Shown: positions 18,667 through 28,046, counted from the stretch's first letter. The stretch: 64,000 bases of DNA from Bifidobacterium mellis (GCF_000967265.1 NZ_KQ033885.1:1097538-1161537), one strand, 5' to 3'. The notes: generated from the letters alone by a model not told the origin. Made by a program: numbers and translations.

Positions 18667-19482
18667 TCAGTTGACCAGGACGGGTGTGCCGGTGGGCACG
18701 GACTGCATGATCCACCGAGCATCAGGCACCGTCAGTCGGATGCAGCCGTGTGAACTGGGTCGGACGCCCAACATGTCGGCCTCCTCCTTGATGTAGTCGC
18801 CGCTCGAATCAGTGGGCACCGAGTGGAAGAGGAAGACCCCGTGGTTCAGAAAGCTGGTGTAGTAGCGGGCACCCATCCCCTCCCTGGGGTTGTAGAAGTG
18901 GTCGCCGCGCTCAGACTGGATGCGGAAGCTGCCCCTGGGCGTGGAGTCATCCATACCCGTCGAGGCGTACATGGTGTAGAGCAGTTGAGACCCATCGCGC
19001 ACATAGACCCGCTGATCCTGAAGGCTGACCTCCAGGGAGAGGCCGGGGTGGGCTGCCGGATCCGGGTAATCGACCTGCTGCGAAGGCTTGAGCCAATCGA
19101 CAGGATGAGTGGAGGAGCTAGCAGAGTCTGCCTTCTCAACCTTTGTCTGCTCCTCATCTTGTTCCTTTGTGTGCCTCTTTGTCGCTGATGAAGAGGAGGA
19201 CTCGGATTTACCGGAATGATGCGCCTTGGAAAATTGTCTCGCCGAAACAGTGGCTGTGCTGGAAGCGCTCGCACCTGCTGATCGTTCCGCACGGGCCGCA
19301 TCCACCGGCTGGATCAGGTTGACGATCAGGACTGTCAACAGCAGCGTCAGCAGAGCGGTTGTCACTACCACAGGCGTACGGCGGACAGGGTCCAGCAGCC
19401 AACGGAGCATGGCAAGCACACGCCGCTTAAGGCGTTTGCTATCCAATCCCCAGACAGCCATGTCCTTCCCCTTCGTCGCCAT
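18667..19482 (-). CDS. L,D-transpeptidase (YkuD domain), membrane-anchored
   Basis: This encodes 271 residues. A basic cytoplasmic N-terminus precedes one membrane segment (about residues 36-58, VVVTTALLTLLLTVLIVNLI). A Ser/Lys/Glu-rich linker (about 65-140) spans the wall, and the YkuD catalytic domain occupies about 145-271. The catalytic motif SHGCIRLTVPDARWIM contains the nucleophilic cysteine, and a conserved histidine lies in NHGVFLFHSVP. The enzyme would form 3-3 crosslinks or attach proteins to peptidoglycan outside the membrane. It stands alone between divergently related genes on the same strand. Confidence 0.92.
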   Translation of the reverse strand: MATKGKDMAVWGLDSKRLKRRVLAMLRWLLDPVRRTPVVVTTALLTLLLTVLIVNLIQPVDAARAERSAGASASSTATVSARQFSKAHHSGKSESSSSSATKRHTKEQDEEQTKVEKADSASSSTHPVDWLKPSQQVDYPDPAAHPGLSLEVSLQDQRVYVRDGSQLLYTMYASTGMDDSTPRGSFRIQSERGDHFYNPREGMGARYYTSFLNHGVFLFHSVPTDSSGDYIKEEADMLGVRPSSHGCIRLTVPDARWIMQSVPTGTPVLVN

Positions 19483-19536
19483 CGAACGAACTTGTATGCA
19501 CAGTTCATTTTAACGGCAGAAGGAAACAGGGCGGAC

Positions 19537-20337
19537 TCAGCCTTTCAGCACCTGCCTGGCCCAATCCTCCAGCAGGTTGCAGACCAGGACGGTCTGCTCG
19601 ATCTGCACATTGTGGCCGGCTCGGTCCAGCACCGAGTAGGAGGCCCGGGGGAAGCGGCAGGCCAGGTCGAACTGGTCCAGGTAGCCCACACGGTCGTCCT
19701 GACGGCCGCAGACGAAGAGCACAGGGGCTATGAACCCGTTCCATGCTCGGTCGAAGTCCATATCCAGCTGGTAGCCCCCCTCCATTCGAGCCACCGTATC
19801 GGCATCGGCCGATCGAATGCCGGGCATGATGGTGCGTTGGTAGGCCTCAAGATGCTTCCTGGATTCCACCACAGCCATCTGCCGGTAGGCATGCCTGGTG
19901 AACTCGTCCACGTCGGCCAGGCTCTGATCTTCCCGGACCAACACCTGACGCGGGGGCAGGCGCCTGTGGGCGGTCACAGGGTCAACCACCGAGGAGAGCA
20001 GGGCCATCCCCCGGCAGCGGTCCAACCGACCGGCCGCGGCGTGGCGGCTGAGCAGCCCGCCCAGGGAGTTGCCCACCAGAGCGAAGGGGCCACCACCGCT
20101 GAAAATGTCCACCTGGTCATCCAGCCACCGGGCCAGGCCGTCCAGGTCGAGAATGGACGGGTCGGGCGGCGTGCGGCCGAAGCCGGGCTGGTCCAGATAG
20201 ATCCGTTCGAAACCCCCCACCCGCTCGAAGACGGGGTCCAGGTCGTCGAAGATGTGGTGGTCCACGCCGGACCCGTGCACGAAGATCAGCGGCAGCCCAT
20301 GACCCCGACGAATGGCGAACCCGGGCCTGGCGCTCAC
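19537..20337 (-). CDS. Alpha/beta hydrolase
   Basis: This encodes 266 residues. The oxyanion-hole region is LIFVHGSGVDHHIFDDL, the nucleophile elbow is LVGNSLGGLLS (GNSLGG), an acidic residue lies in FVCGRQDDRVGY and the catalytic histidine in RAGHNVQIEQ. The substrate is not predictable from the sequence. The GTG start overlaps the ychF stop by four bases (GTGA), so it is translationally coupled to ychF, though the functional link is unclear. Confidence 0.87.
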   Translation of the reverse strand: MSARPGFAIRRGHGLPLIFVHGSGVDHHIFDDLDPVFERVGGFERIYLDQPGFGRTPPDPSILDLDGLARWLDDQVDIFSGGGPFALVGNSLGGLLSRHAAAGRLDRCRGMALLSSVVDPVTAHRRLPPRQVLVREDQSLADVDEFTRHAYRQMAVVESRKHLEAYQRTIMPGIRSADADTVARMEGGYQLDMDFDRAWNGFIAPVLFVCGRQDDRVGYLDQFDLACRFPRASYSVLDRAGHNVQIEQTVLVCNLLEDWARQVLKG

Positions 20338-21440
20338 TTCTTGGAACCGGAGGGAATGCCGGTCTTGAACTCCACGATGTCGCCGTCCTGCATGACGTAG
20401 TCCTTGCCCTCAAGGCGCATCTTGCCCTCCTCGCGCACCTTGGCGTAGGAGCCGTCGGCGGCCACGAAGTCGTCGTAGGAGACCACCTCGGCCTTGATGA
20501 AGCCCTTCTCGAAGTCGGTGTGGATGACCCCGGCGGCCTGGGGGGCGGTCCAGCCCTTGTGGATCTGCCAGGCGCGCACCTCCTTGACCCCGGCGGTCAG
20601 GAAGGTCTGCAGGCCGAGGATGTCGAAGCCCACCCGGGCCAGCTGGTCCAGGCCGGACTCCTTGAGCCCGGCATCGGTCAGCATCTCGCGGGCATCGGCC
20701 TCATCCAGCTCGGTCAGCTCGGACTCGAACTGGGCGTTGAGGAAGATGGCGGGAGCGGGAGCCACGGAGTCGGCCAGCTGCTTCTTCAAGTCCTCGTTCT
20801 GTAGCTCGTCGTCGTCCACGTTGAAGACGTAGATGAAGGGCTTGGCGGTCATCAGATGCAGGTCGTAGAGCTCGTCCTTGTCGATGTCCCCGGCCTGGGC
20901 CGCCTGGTCGATGGTCCGCCCCTGGCCCAGAATCTCCTTGGCCTTGCGGACGGTGTCCAGGTAGGCGGGCTTGATCTTGCCCCCGCGCTGATCCTTCTCC
21001 AGCTTGGGCAGGGCCTTGTCGATGGTCTGCATGTCGGCCAGGATCAGCTCGGTGTTGATGGTGTCGATGTCGTCGGCCGGATCCACCTTGCCGTTGACGT
21101 GGACGATGTCGTCGTCATTGAAGGCACGAACCACCTCGCAGATGGCGTCAGCCTCGCGGATGTTGGCCAGGAACTGGTTGCCCAGCCCCTCCCCCTCCGA
21201 GGCCCCCTTGACGATGCCGGCGATGTCCACGAAGGTGACCGTGGCAGGCACGATCTTGTCCGTGTGGACCAGCTTGGCCAGGACGGGCAGACGGTCGTCG
21301 GGCAGGGGCACGATACCGGTGTTGGGCTCGATGGTGGCGAAGGGATAGTTCTCCGCCAGAACGTTGTTGCGGGTGAGGGCGTTGAAGAGTGTGGACTTGC
21401 CGACGTTGGGCAGCCCGACGATTCCTATGGTTAACGACAT
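20334..21440 (-). CDS. ychF: Redox-regulated ATPase YchF (OLA1 family)
   Basis: This encodes 368 residues beginning [17 protein letters not shown]; an ATG two codons earlier is possible. The protein has an Obg-like P-loop (GLPNVGKST), switch [21 protein letters not shown], a helical insert (about 130-200), NVDDDE in place of the usual NKxD guanine motif (which explains its ATP preference) and a C-terminal TGS domain ending [10 protein letters not shown]. YchF binds ribosomes and influences stress responses. Length is normal for the family. Confidence 0.97.
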   Translation of the reverse strand: MSLTIGIVGLPNVGKSTLFNALTRNNVLAENYPFATIEPNTGIVPLPDDRLPVLAKLVHTDKIVPATVTFVDIAGIVKGASEGEGLGNQFLANIREADAICEVVRAFNDDDIVHVNGKVDPADDIDTINTELILADMQTIDKALPKLEKDQRGGKIKPAYLDTVRKAKEILGQGRTIDQAAQAGDIDKDELYDLHLMTAKPFIYVFNVDDDELQNEDLKKQLADSVAPAPAIFLNAQFESELTELDEADAREMLTDAGLKESGLDQLARVGFDILGLQTFLTAGVKEVRAWQIHKGWTAPQAAGVIHTDFEKGFIKAEVVSYDDFVAADGSYAKVREEGKMRLEGKDYVMQDGDIVEFKTGIPSGSKK

Positions 21441-21482
21441 ATCCACCAGTCTATTGCCCGGACTGCCCCGGCGTGGCTCCCC

Positions 21483-22286
21483 CTAGTCGCCGCGCTCCAC
21501 CGCATCGATGGCCTCGATGACCGCTCCACGGAAGCCGTGCTTCTCCAGGGAGGCGACCCCCTTGATGGTGGTTCCGCCCGGCGAGCAGACCGCGTCCTTC
21601 ATGGCCCCGGGGTTGGTGCCGGTGGCCAGGTAGAGGGCTCCGGTCCCCTGCACCATGCGCGCCGCCAGCCGGTAGGCCGCCTGCCTGGGCAGCCCGTGCT
21701 CCACCCCGGCGTCGGCCAGGGCCTCCATGTACATGGCCGTGTAGGCGGGCGCGCATCCGGCGATGGTCGTGCCCACAGAGACCAGCTCCCGGGGCAGCCG
21801 CTCAATCATGGCTACCGGGTCGAAGACCTGGGTGAAGAGCTCCCGCTGCTGGTCGGTCAGGGTATCGTCCTCCTGGGTGACCAGAATCCCCTGCCCTACC
21901 GAAATGGGGGTGTTGGGGATGGCGCAGATCAGGTGCGTGCCCTCCTCAAGAAGGTCGGCATAGTCCTCAAGGGTCATGCCGCCCACCACCGAGAGGACCA
22001 TGCGGTCCGGGTCAGCCAGCTCGTGGCGGATGGGCTCGCAGACCTGGGCCACCTGCCCCGGCTTGACGGCCAGAATCACCAGGTCAGCGGCCGCAGCCAC
22101 CTCGGTGCCGGAGTGCATGGGCCGCACCCCCATCTGGGCCGTCCGCTCCACCAGCCGGTCGTAGTGGGCTGCACAGGCCACAATCCGGCCGCCGGGCAGC
22201 ACGCCTGCGTCGACCAGCCCCTGGGCCATGGCCTGGGCCATGTTGCCGTATCCGATGAATCCAAGAGTCAGTGAGTCCGTGTTCAT
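21483..22286 (-). CDS. proC: Pyrroline-5-carboxylate reductase
   Basis: This encodes 267 residues. The Rossmann dinucleotide loop is LGFIGYGNMAQAMAQGLV, followed by LVILAVKPGQV and the signature near the C-terminus PGGTTIKGVASLEKHGFRGAVIEAI (conserved PGGTT). The enzyme reduces pyrroline-5-carboxylate to proline with NAD(P)H, the last step of proline synthesis. It lies 10 bases downstream of a proline iminopeptidase gene, so the pair provides proline both from glutamate and from peptides. Confidence 0.96.
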   Translation of the reverse strand: MNTDSLTLGFIGYGNMAQAMAQGLVDAGVLPGGRIVACAAHYDRLVERTAQMGVRPMHSGTEVAAAADLVILAVKPGQVAQVCEPIRHELADPDRMVLSVVGGMTLEDYADLLEEGTHLICAIPNTPISVGQGILVTQEDDTLTDQQRELFTQVFDPVAMIERLPRELVSVGTTIAGCAPAYTAMYMEALADAGVEHGLPRQAAYRLAARMVQGTGALYLATGTNPGAMKDAVCSPGGTTIKGVASLEKHGFRGAVIEAIDAVERGD

Positions 22287-22296
22287 GCCCTCAAGT

Positions 22297-23676
22297 CTAG
22301 CCGCGCGCCGGGAAGAGCCCCTCCAGATCGCCGCGCTCCAGGGCCAGCCGGTAGAGGTGGGCGAAGACCCTGTCCCCGTGCAGCCCGTCGTGCTCGAACT
22401 CGTTGGTCACCCAGGCATGGGCGTGACCCACGCGCGAGAGGGTGTCCAGCTGAAGCTCGGAGGGCACGTAGAGGTCGTCGGCATAGACAGCGGCCTGCAG
22501 GGGTACCTGATTGTCGGCAAGGCGGTCGGGATCGTACAGGTGGCCCCAGGAGCCCTCCTCCATGAGCAGGCTGACCGCCGGGCCGAAGGGGCGCAGGGCC
22601 GACTCCTGCTCGAACATCCAGGGGAAGATCGCCTCCCCGGTGAACATGAGCGGGCGGGCAGCAGTGTCGAATTCAGGACGGGCATCGCGCACCCGCTGCG
22701 CAGCCCAGCGCAGGGGTTCGCAGTCTCCGTCGGCGTAGATGAACTCCTGCAGGGGCCAATAGAGCGGTGTGACGGCAGTGGCCGCCCGCAGCCCTTCCAG
22801 GAAGGCCTGCGAGAGGGTGGCCCGGGAGCTGCTGGCGCCGGAAGCGGGCAGGCTGCCGTCCCCGTCCAGGAAGGCCGTGTCCAACAGCCAGTGGAGACGC
22901 TCGAACCCGCCGCTCTTGCCCAGGTCGGCGCCCAGGGTCTGCAGCCGCTCCACGCTCAGGGGATCGCCTCCGGGCAGAACCACATCACCCTGGGCCAGCC
23001 GGTCGGCAATGGCTGCCACACGGTCCTGGTCCCCCGGATAGCGCTGATAGAAGATCTGGGACCGCTGGGCCATCTTGGTGAAGGTATGGGAATAGAGCTC
23101 ATAGGCATCAGCGGGGATATGCGGCACGCCCCCGGTAGTAAAAGCCGCAGCAATACCTTCGGGGAAGTTCGACAGGTAGGCCATGGTCAGGAAGCCGCCG
23201 AAACTCTGCCCAAGGGTCACCCAGGGACGGCCGGCGAAGACCGTGCGACGCAGGTGCTCGAAGTCCCTGATGATGGAGTCGGCCAGAAAATGCTTCAGAT
23301 AGTCGGCCTGGGCCCGGGGCTCTCCCAGGGAGGCCATGGTGGAGCCGTCGATGGCGTTGGACCGGCCCGTACCCCGCTGGTCGGGCAGGACAATGCGGAA
23401 GTTGCGCAGGGCCTCGGCCATCCACCCGTCGGCAGTGGCGTTCAGCGGCCGTGGGGCGCCCGATCCGGGGCCGCCCTGCAGGTAGACCAGCAGCGGCAGG
23501 TCGTCGTGGATGTGCTCGGGTGCGCAGACCACGCGGTAGAAGCAGCGGATGACCGCCTGGCCCGAATGATCTTCGGCTCGCCAGACGCCAGGTTCACTGC
23601 CCGCCCAGTCCAAGGGAACGGGGATGGACCCCTCCCGAACGTAGAGTCCCGGCAGATAATATCCCTGGTTGGTCAT
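22297..23676 (-). CDS. Proline iminopeptidase-like alpha/beta hydrolase (S33)
   Basis: This encodes 459 residues starting MTNQGYYLPGLYVREGSI, behind AAAGGAG. A longer open frame upstream is only antisense to the surface-protein gene. Motifs: the oxyanion-hole HGGPG variant LQGGPGSGAPRPL, LPDQRGTGRSNAI, the nucleophile elbow VTLGQSFGGFLTMAYLSNFP, and a C-terminal VGHAHAWVTNEFEHDGLHG region with the histidine. The family releases N-terminal proline from peptides. The length and the large cap match the proline iminopeptidase subgroup of Actinobacteria. It is transcribed with proC. Confidence 0.88.
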   Translation of the reverse strand: MTNQGYYLPGLYVREGSIPVPLDWAGSEPGVWRAEDHSGQAVIRCFYRVVCAPEHIHDDLPLLVYLQGGPGSGAPRPLNATADGWMAEALRNFRIVLPDQRGTGRSNAIDGSTMASLGEPRAQADYLKHFLADSIIRDFEHLRRTVFAGRPWVTLGQSFGGFLTMAYLSNFPEGIAAAFTTGGVPHIPADAYELYSHTFTKMAQRSQIFYQRYPGDQDRVAAIADRLAQGDVVLPGGDPLSVERLQTLGADLGKSGGFERLHWLLDTAFLDGDGSLPASGASSSRATLSQAFLEGLRAATAVTPLYWPLQEFIYADGDCEPLRWAAQRVRDARPEFDTAARPLMFTGEAIFPWMFEQESALRPFGPAVSLLMEEGSWGHLYDPDRLADNQVPLQAAVYADDLYVPSELQLDTLSRVGHAHAWVTNEFEHDGLHGDRVFAHLYRLALERGDLEGLFPARG

Positions 23677-23710
23677 ACGCTGGCTCCTTTCTTTGAGATC
23701 AGTCGGGTTC

Positions 23711-23929
23711 ATTGTCGCCGGGCGGTTGGACCTGGCTCGTGTGTTGTTGGCGGGCTGGGTGGTAGGGTGAAAAGCGGGGGATGTCGAAAAGACGACTGGC
23801 TTTTGTCCCGGCTCGTGCAATCTTTTGCACGGACTGACATTGAGCAATGGGCGGCTTTCCGACAAGAAGAACTTTGTTATGCAAGCGGCGTTGATTCCGT
23901 TTGGTGTCTGGTGAAGGGGTTTTGGTTTG
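23711..23929 (+). repeat. 5' flanking direct repeat, copy 1 (upstream of surface gene 1)
   Basis: This 219-base leader is closely similar to 31221-31439, which stands at the same distance before gene 3. Long shared blocks include GGTGGTAGGGTGAAAAG and TGGTGAAGGGGTTTTGG just before the start codon, the latter holding the GAAGGGG ribosome site. Copies share promoter and leader, so genes 1 and 3 are probably regulated alike and can recombine here. The middle gene lacks this leader. Confidence 0.85.
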
Positions 23930-26900
23930 ATGCATCTGGTTTCTCGTCTGCGCCGCATCCTGGCGATGGCTGTCATCCTGCTGGGAATGCTTGCGGGCCT
24001 GGGCGTCGCATCCGCCCAGGCGGATGCTCCTGTCCTCACCGGGGGGGGGGGTCGTCAGACCCCTCGCGTAGCTGAGCAAACCCCCGGCATTCCCCCCAGC
24101 AGCGCACCAGGCACTCCGCTATCCTCGCCCTCGCCGATACAACCAGCCACACCATTAAGCCCCACGCCAGGCACCCCGTCATCGACGACGGGAACACCCG
24201 GCAGCGCAGGCTCCGCCCAGGCCAAGCCAGCCGAAAAGAGGGATGGTCAGGCTTCGCACATAGTGCGTTTCGACCCGGCCGACGGCAGCAAGCCCGCACA
24301 GTCAACCGTGAAAACCGGCACGCTCGCCTTCCCTCTGCAACAGAATCCTCAACGTGAGGGCTTCCGGTTCGACGGATGGACGCGTGACGGCCAGCCCTTC
24401 GACTTGCAGACCCCCATCCTCCAGGACACCACCCTGAAAGCCCAATGGACCAAAGCCGCGGACTGGACGCTGAGCCCGGACCACGGACCCGCCTCCGGCG
24501 CACGAGTGACCATCAGCCCGCCCGACATGCAGGAGCCTCAATTCGCCAGCATCCAAACGGCAGGCGGCCAGATCCTCGGCCTGACCGGCGACGGCCGCAT
24601 CTACACCTGGACGCAGGAGAGCACGCCCAAACAGGTGCCCTTCCCCGCCCAGGCTCCCGACGGGTTCCACTACCTGCAGGTTGCAGCCGGCAGCCGGTCG
24701 CAGGCCGCCTTGGGATCCGACCAGCGGATATACACCTGGGCCAGCGGACAGCCCACGCCCGCCATCCTCGACACCGGCAAGGATGCCGGGTTCACCAGCA
24801 TCGGCCTGAACGACGACCTCCTGCTGGCGGTGGACCGGCAGGGACAGGTCCACGCCTATCAGGCCAGCAATGCCGACAGCCAGAACCCGGAACTTATACA
24901 GCAGGCCGCCATCAGCCTGCCCGGGCAGGCGCAGGCCGTCACCGCTGCGGCCTCCGGCAGCCGGACCCTCATCGTGGACGAGGACGGGCAAGCCTGGACC
25001 TGGGAGATGAGCAAGACCGGCAAAGCCAAGCCCGCACGCGTCAAGCAGCAGCCGGAAACCCATATCGTCCAGGCGCAGGCCCTCAACCAGGGGTTCCTCC
25101 TCCTGGACGCGGACGGTCAGGCCCGGTACCTGGCCGATGGCAAGAGCAGCCCGACAATCGTCAGCCTGCCCGACGGCGAGCAAACCGGCACAATCAACAG
25201 CAGCGACAATCAGGCCACGATCATCGACAAACACGGCCACGTCTGGGCCTGGAAGCCCGGCAAAACCCCCAAGCGCGCAGACGACGGGAGCCAGCAGTAC
25301 GTGCAGGCCGCCGCTGCCGGCGGCAGGATCACCGCCATCAGCAGGCAGGGCGGCATGCTCGCGTGGAGCATGGACGCCCAAGGCAACCCCGGCAAACCCG
25401 TGAGGCTCGACACCACTGCTGCGCCCACCTTGGCATCAGCCAGCCTGGACGGCCAGCCGCTCAGCCTCAGCAAGACCGGCAGCTCCTGGCGGGCTGAAGC
25501 TCCTGCCCGCAAGCCGGGACAGGCCGCTATCCTTATCACGGGCAGGCAGGACGGGCAGCCTTTCGCCAGGAGCCTTGCGTACACGGTCGACCAGCCGCCG
25601 GCACGGGCTGCGGAACCAGGACCCGCGTTCACGGTCCGCTTCGACACAGGCGGCGGAAACCCCAAACCAGCAGACCAGACTGTCCCCGCCCCATACGGGA
25701 GGGCGAAACGCCCCTCACCCGACCCTGTGCGGGAAGGCTTCCTGTTCGACGGCTGGTTCATTGGCGAGGTCGCCTACGATTTCAGCAGGCCCGTCGACAA
25801 GGACCTGAACCTGGCCGCCCACTGGTCGCCCGCAGGCCGGAACAGCAGGTGGAGCATCAGCCCTGATAAGGGCAGCCAGCTGGGCAGGGAACCCGCCACC
25901 ATCACCCCGCCTGACAGTGCCAGCCGCGGCATCAGATTCAGCCAGGTCAGCGCATCAACATACGGCGGTAGTCCTGGTTTTTCCTTGGCGGTGGGCAGCG
26001 ACGGGAACGCCTACGCATGGGGATACAACTACTATGGCCAGCTCGGCGACGGGACGATAGACGACAAGCATGCGCCGGTCAGGGTGAAGACGCCCGACCG
26101 CAGCATGTACCCGGACCTGCCGGAGGATTTCACCTACCTGCAGGTCAGCGCAGGATACTGGCATTCCCTGGCCCTGGGCAGCGACGGCAACGTTTACGCC
26201 TGGGGATACAACCAGTATGGCCGGCTCGGCGACGGGACGATAGACGACAAGCATGCGCCGGTCAGGGTGAAGACGCCCGACCGCAGCATGTACCCGGACC
26301 TGCCAGCGGATTTCACCTACCTGCAGGTCAGCGCCGGAGCCTCTCATTCCCTGGCCCTGGGCAGCGACGGCAACGTTTACGCCTGGGGATACAACCAGTA
26401 TGGCCAGCTCGGCGACGGGACAACCGTCAGCTACCGGAATGCGCCGGTCAGGGTGAAGACGCCCGACCGCAAGACGTACCCGGACCTGCCAGCGGACTTC
26501 ACCTACCTGCAGGTCAGCGCCGGAACCTATCATTCCCTGGCCCTGGGCAGCGACGGCAACACCTACGCCTGGGGATACAACTACGTGGGCCAGCTCGGCG
26601 ACGGGACAACCACCACACGGTATGCGCCGGTCAGGGTGAAGACGCCCGACCGCAAGACGTACCCGGACCTGCCGGAGGATTTCACCTACCTGCAGGTCAG
26701 CGCCGGATGGCTGCATTCGCTGGCCCTGGGCAGCGACGGCAACGTTTACGCCTGGGGATTCAACGGCAATGGCCGGCTCGGCGACGGGACAACCAGCTAC
26801 AGCCAGTCTACGCCGGTCAGGGTGAAGACGCCCGACCGCAAGACGTACCCGGACCTGCCAGCGGACTTCACCTACCTGCAGGTCAGCGCCGGATACTCTC

Positions 26901-27526
26901 ATTCCCTGGCCCTGGGCAGCGACGGCAACGCCTGGGCATGGGGATACAACGGCAATGGCCAGCTCGGCAACAACAGCAGTGGCTCCACTTTTAATCCTGT
27001 TCCTGCGCGCGTGCGCGACCCCGCCAGCCCCGGGGACGCGAGCAAAGGACTGCAAGCCGCACAGGTCAGCGCCGGATACCATGATTCCCTGGCCGTGGGC
27101 AGCGACGGGAACGCCTGGGCATGGGGAGACAACAGCAGTGGCCAGCTCGGCGACAACAGCAGAAACAGCAAGTCGGCTCCTGTGCCGGTGTCGTTCAACC
27201 TGCAGCTGGTGATCACCGGCGTCAGGTTCGACCAGACCGCCGCATCAGGGCTGACGCGCGGCGACGGCGGCAGCGTGACCGTGACCACGCCCGCACACCA
27301 GCCGGGCACGGTCACCGTCAGCGTGGACTACACGCTGGGCGGCGCACCCCAAACGCCGGACACTACCCTCAGGTACACGTACCTGCCAGCAGGCGTGCTC
27401 CCCAAGGCCGGAGGGGAAGGCATCCTGCTCGCCCTGGCCACCGGCATGACCGGCATGGGCGGGGTCCTCGCCTCGCGCCGCCACCGGCAGGAAACACGCC
27501 GACTATTGCACGCTTCGCACGAGTAA
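23930..27526 (+). CDS. Phase-variable surface protein 1: signal peptide, Listeria-Bacteroides repeats, RCC1-type propeller, sorting signal
   Basis: This encodes 1198 residues. Residues 1-32 form a signal peptide (SRLRRILAMAVILLG, cut near ASAQA). Codons 38-41 are the G tract. Then come a Ser/Thr/Pro stalk (about 42-105), a Flg_new (Listeria-Bacteroides) repeat (about 110-173, ending with TTLKAQW), degenerate RCC1-like blades (about 180-530), a second Flg_new repeat (about 564-634), and seven good RCC1 blades with the core SLALGSDGNVYAWGYN (about 668-1087). The C-terminus has LPKAG, a hydrophobic stretch and RRHRQ, a sortase sorting signal with Ala for Thr. It should be covalently wall-bound. 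A role in adhesion is inference. The reading frame is ON with 11 G. Confidence 0.9.
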   Translation: MHLVSRLRRILAMAVILLGMLAGLGVASAQADAPVLTGGGGRQTPRVAEQTPGIPPSSAPGTPLSSPSPIQPATPLSPTPGTPSSTTGTPGSAGSAQAKPAEKRDGQASHIVRFDPADGSKPAQSTVKTGTLAFPLQQNPQREGFRFDGWTRDGQPFDLQTPILQDTTLKAQWTKAADWTLSPDHGPASGARVTISPPDMQEPQFASIQTAGGQILGLTGDGRIYTWTQESTPKQVPFPAQAPDGFHYLQVAAGSRSQAALGSDQRIYTWASGQPTPAILDTGKDAGFTSIGLNDDLLLAVDRQGQVHAYQASNADSQNPELIQQAAISLPGQAQAVTAAASGSRTLIVDEDGQAWTWEMSKTGKAKPARVKQQPETHIVQAQALNQGFLLLDADGQARYLADGKSSPTIVSLPDGEQTGTINSSDNQATIIDKHGHVWAWKPGKTPKRADDGSQQYVQAAAAGGRITAISRQGGMLAWSMDAQGNPGKPVRLDTTAAPTLASASLDGQPLSLSKTGSSWRAEAPARKPGQAAILITGRQDGQPFARSLAYTVDQPPARAAEPGPAFTVRFDTGGGNPKPADQTVPAPYGRAKRPSPDPVREGFLFDGWFIGEVAYDFSRPVDKDLNLAAHWSPAGRNSRWSISPDKGSQLGREPATITPPDSASRGIRFSQVSASTYGGSPGFSLAVGSDGNAYAWGYNYYGQLGDGTIDDKHAPVRVKTPDRSMYPDLPEDFTYLQVSAGYWHSLALGSDGNVYAWGYNQYGRLGDGTIDDKHAPVRVKTPDRSMYPDLPADFTYLQVSAGASHSLALGSDGNVYAWGYNQYGQLGDGTTVSYRNAPVRVKTPDRKTYPDLPADFTYLQVSAGTYHSLALGSDGNTYAWGYNYVGQLGDGTTTTRYAPVRVKTPDRKTYPDLPEDFTYLQVSAGWLHSLALGSDGNVYAWGFNGNGRLGDGTTSYSQSTPVRVKTPDRKTYPDLPADFTYLQVSAGYSHSLALGSDGNAWAWGYNGNGQLGNNSSGSTFNPVPARVRDPASPGDASKGLQAAQVSAGYHDSLAVGSDGNAWAWGDNSSGQLGDNSRNSKSAPVPVSFNLQLVITGVRFDQTAASGLTRGDGGSVTVTTPAHQPGTVTVSVDYTLGGAPQTPDTTLRYTYLPAGVLPKAGGEGILLALATGMTGMGGVLASRRHRQETRRLLHASHE
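24041..24051 (+). repeat. G11 homopolymer, phase-variation tract of gene 1
   Basis: Eleven consecutive G lie inside codons 38-41 (Gly4). Gain or loss of one or two G moves translation to a frame that stops at GCG TAG or AGC TGA within about ten codons. GGGGTC GTCA GACCCC at 24048-24063 makes a perfect six-pair stem from the tract end, which may favour slippage. Confidence 0.9.
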
Positions 27527-28046
27527 GAGCGGCCGGGCGGCGTATCAATCCCCCCGCCCCCGGCCCTACATAGGGGGAGCAGGCAGGACAAGTGCCACTT
27601 AAAGGCTCAAACCCCAAGAGAGCCCGACACTTCCCTCCCGCGCCCCCACCACACTTCTGCAGGCGGAAGCCGAGGGCAGGCATGCACGCCCCCGCCTCTG
27701 CTTGGGAGAGGAGGAAACACGGCCAGGCCGGCCAAGAGGCTCAACAGCCACCAGCCAGCCCGGCCGCTGTTTGTTTCTCTATCCCAAATAATTACTATAA
27801 GCAGTCGCTCTTTCCCAACCGCCTGGACGTGGATTTGGCCGATGCCTATAAGTTCAGATGGTATGATTTTTGTGGGGATGTTGAGGGGTCTTTCGTCTTC
27901 TGACCGCATTCGGGCAATTGGCGCCGGATCGGCTTTGACCGTTCGAGAGACTCCTCTGCAAGTAAGATGTAGCAGTGGTGTTGGCTTGTCGTTGGGGAAT
28001 AACAGAAGGCAGGCAAGCCTGTTGTTGGGGAAGAGGTTTGTAAGTC
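27527..28046. repeat. Non-coding spacer with 3' flanking repeat, copy 1
   Basis: The region starts with a hairpin (27531-27565: GGCCGGGCGG paired with CCGCCCCCGGCC) and continues with about 250 bases that recur after genes 2 and 3 (landmarks CACTTCCCTCCCGCGCCC, CACCACACTTCTGCAGGC). The remainder to 28046 holds no supported gene; short open frames there have no homology-like features. The conserved hairpin lacks a T-run but is probably the transcript end of gene 1. Confidence 0.7.

Noticed and set aside
24041-24051. The poly-G tract as a sequencing or assembly artefact
   Set aside because: It cannot be excluded from one sequence, but the three paralogous tracts sit at the same place, with lengths that leave two genes exactly in frame. 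I keep it as real and flag read-level checking.
25935-27190. Regular direct repeats that could suggest a CRISPR or minisatellite array
   Set aside because: The unit is about 180 bases, in frame and encodes RCC1 blades; there are no short palindromic repeats with spacers and no cas genes.
27592-27903. Short open frames on both strands between surface genes 1 and 2
   Set aside because: They lie in the repeated 3' tail, differ between the copies by frame-breaking changes and have no recognisable product.
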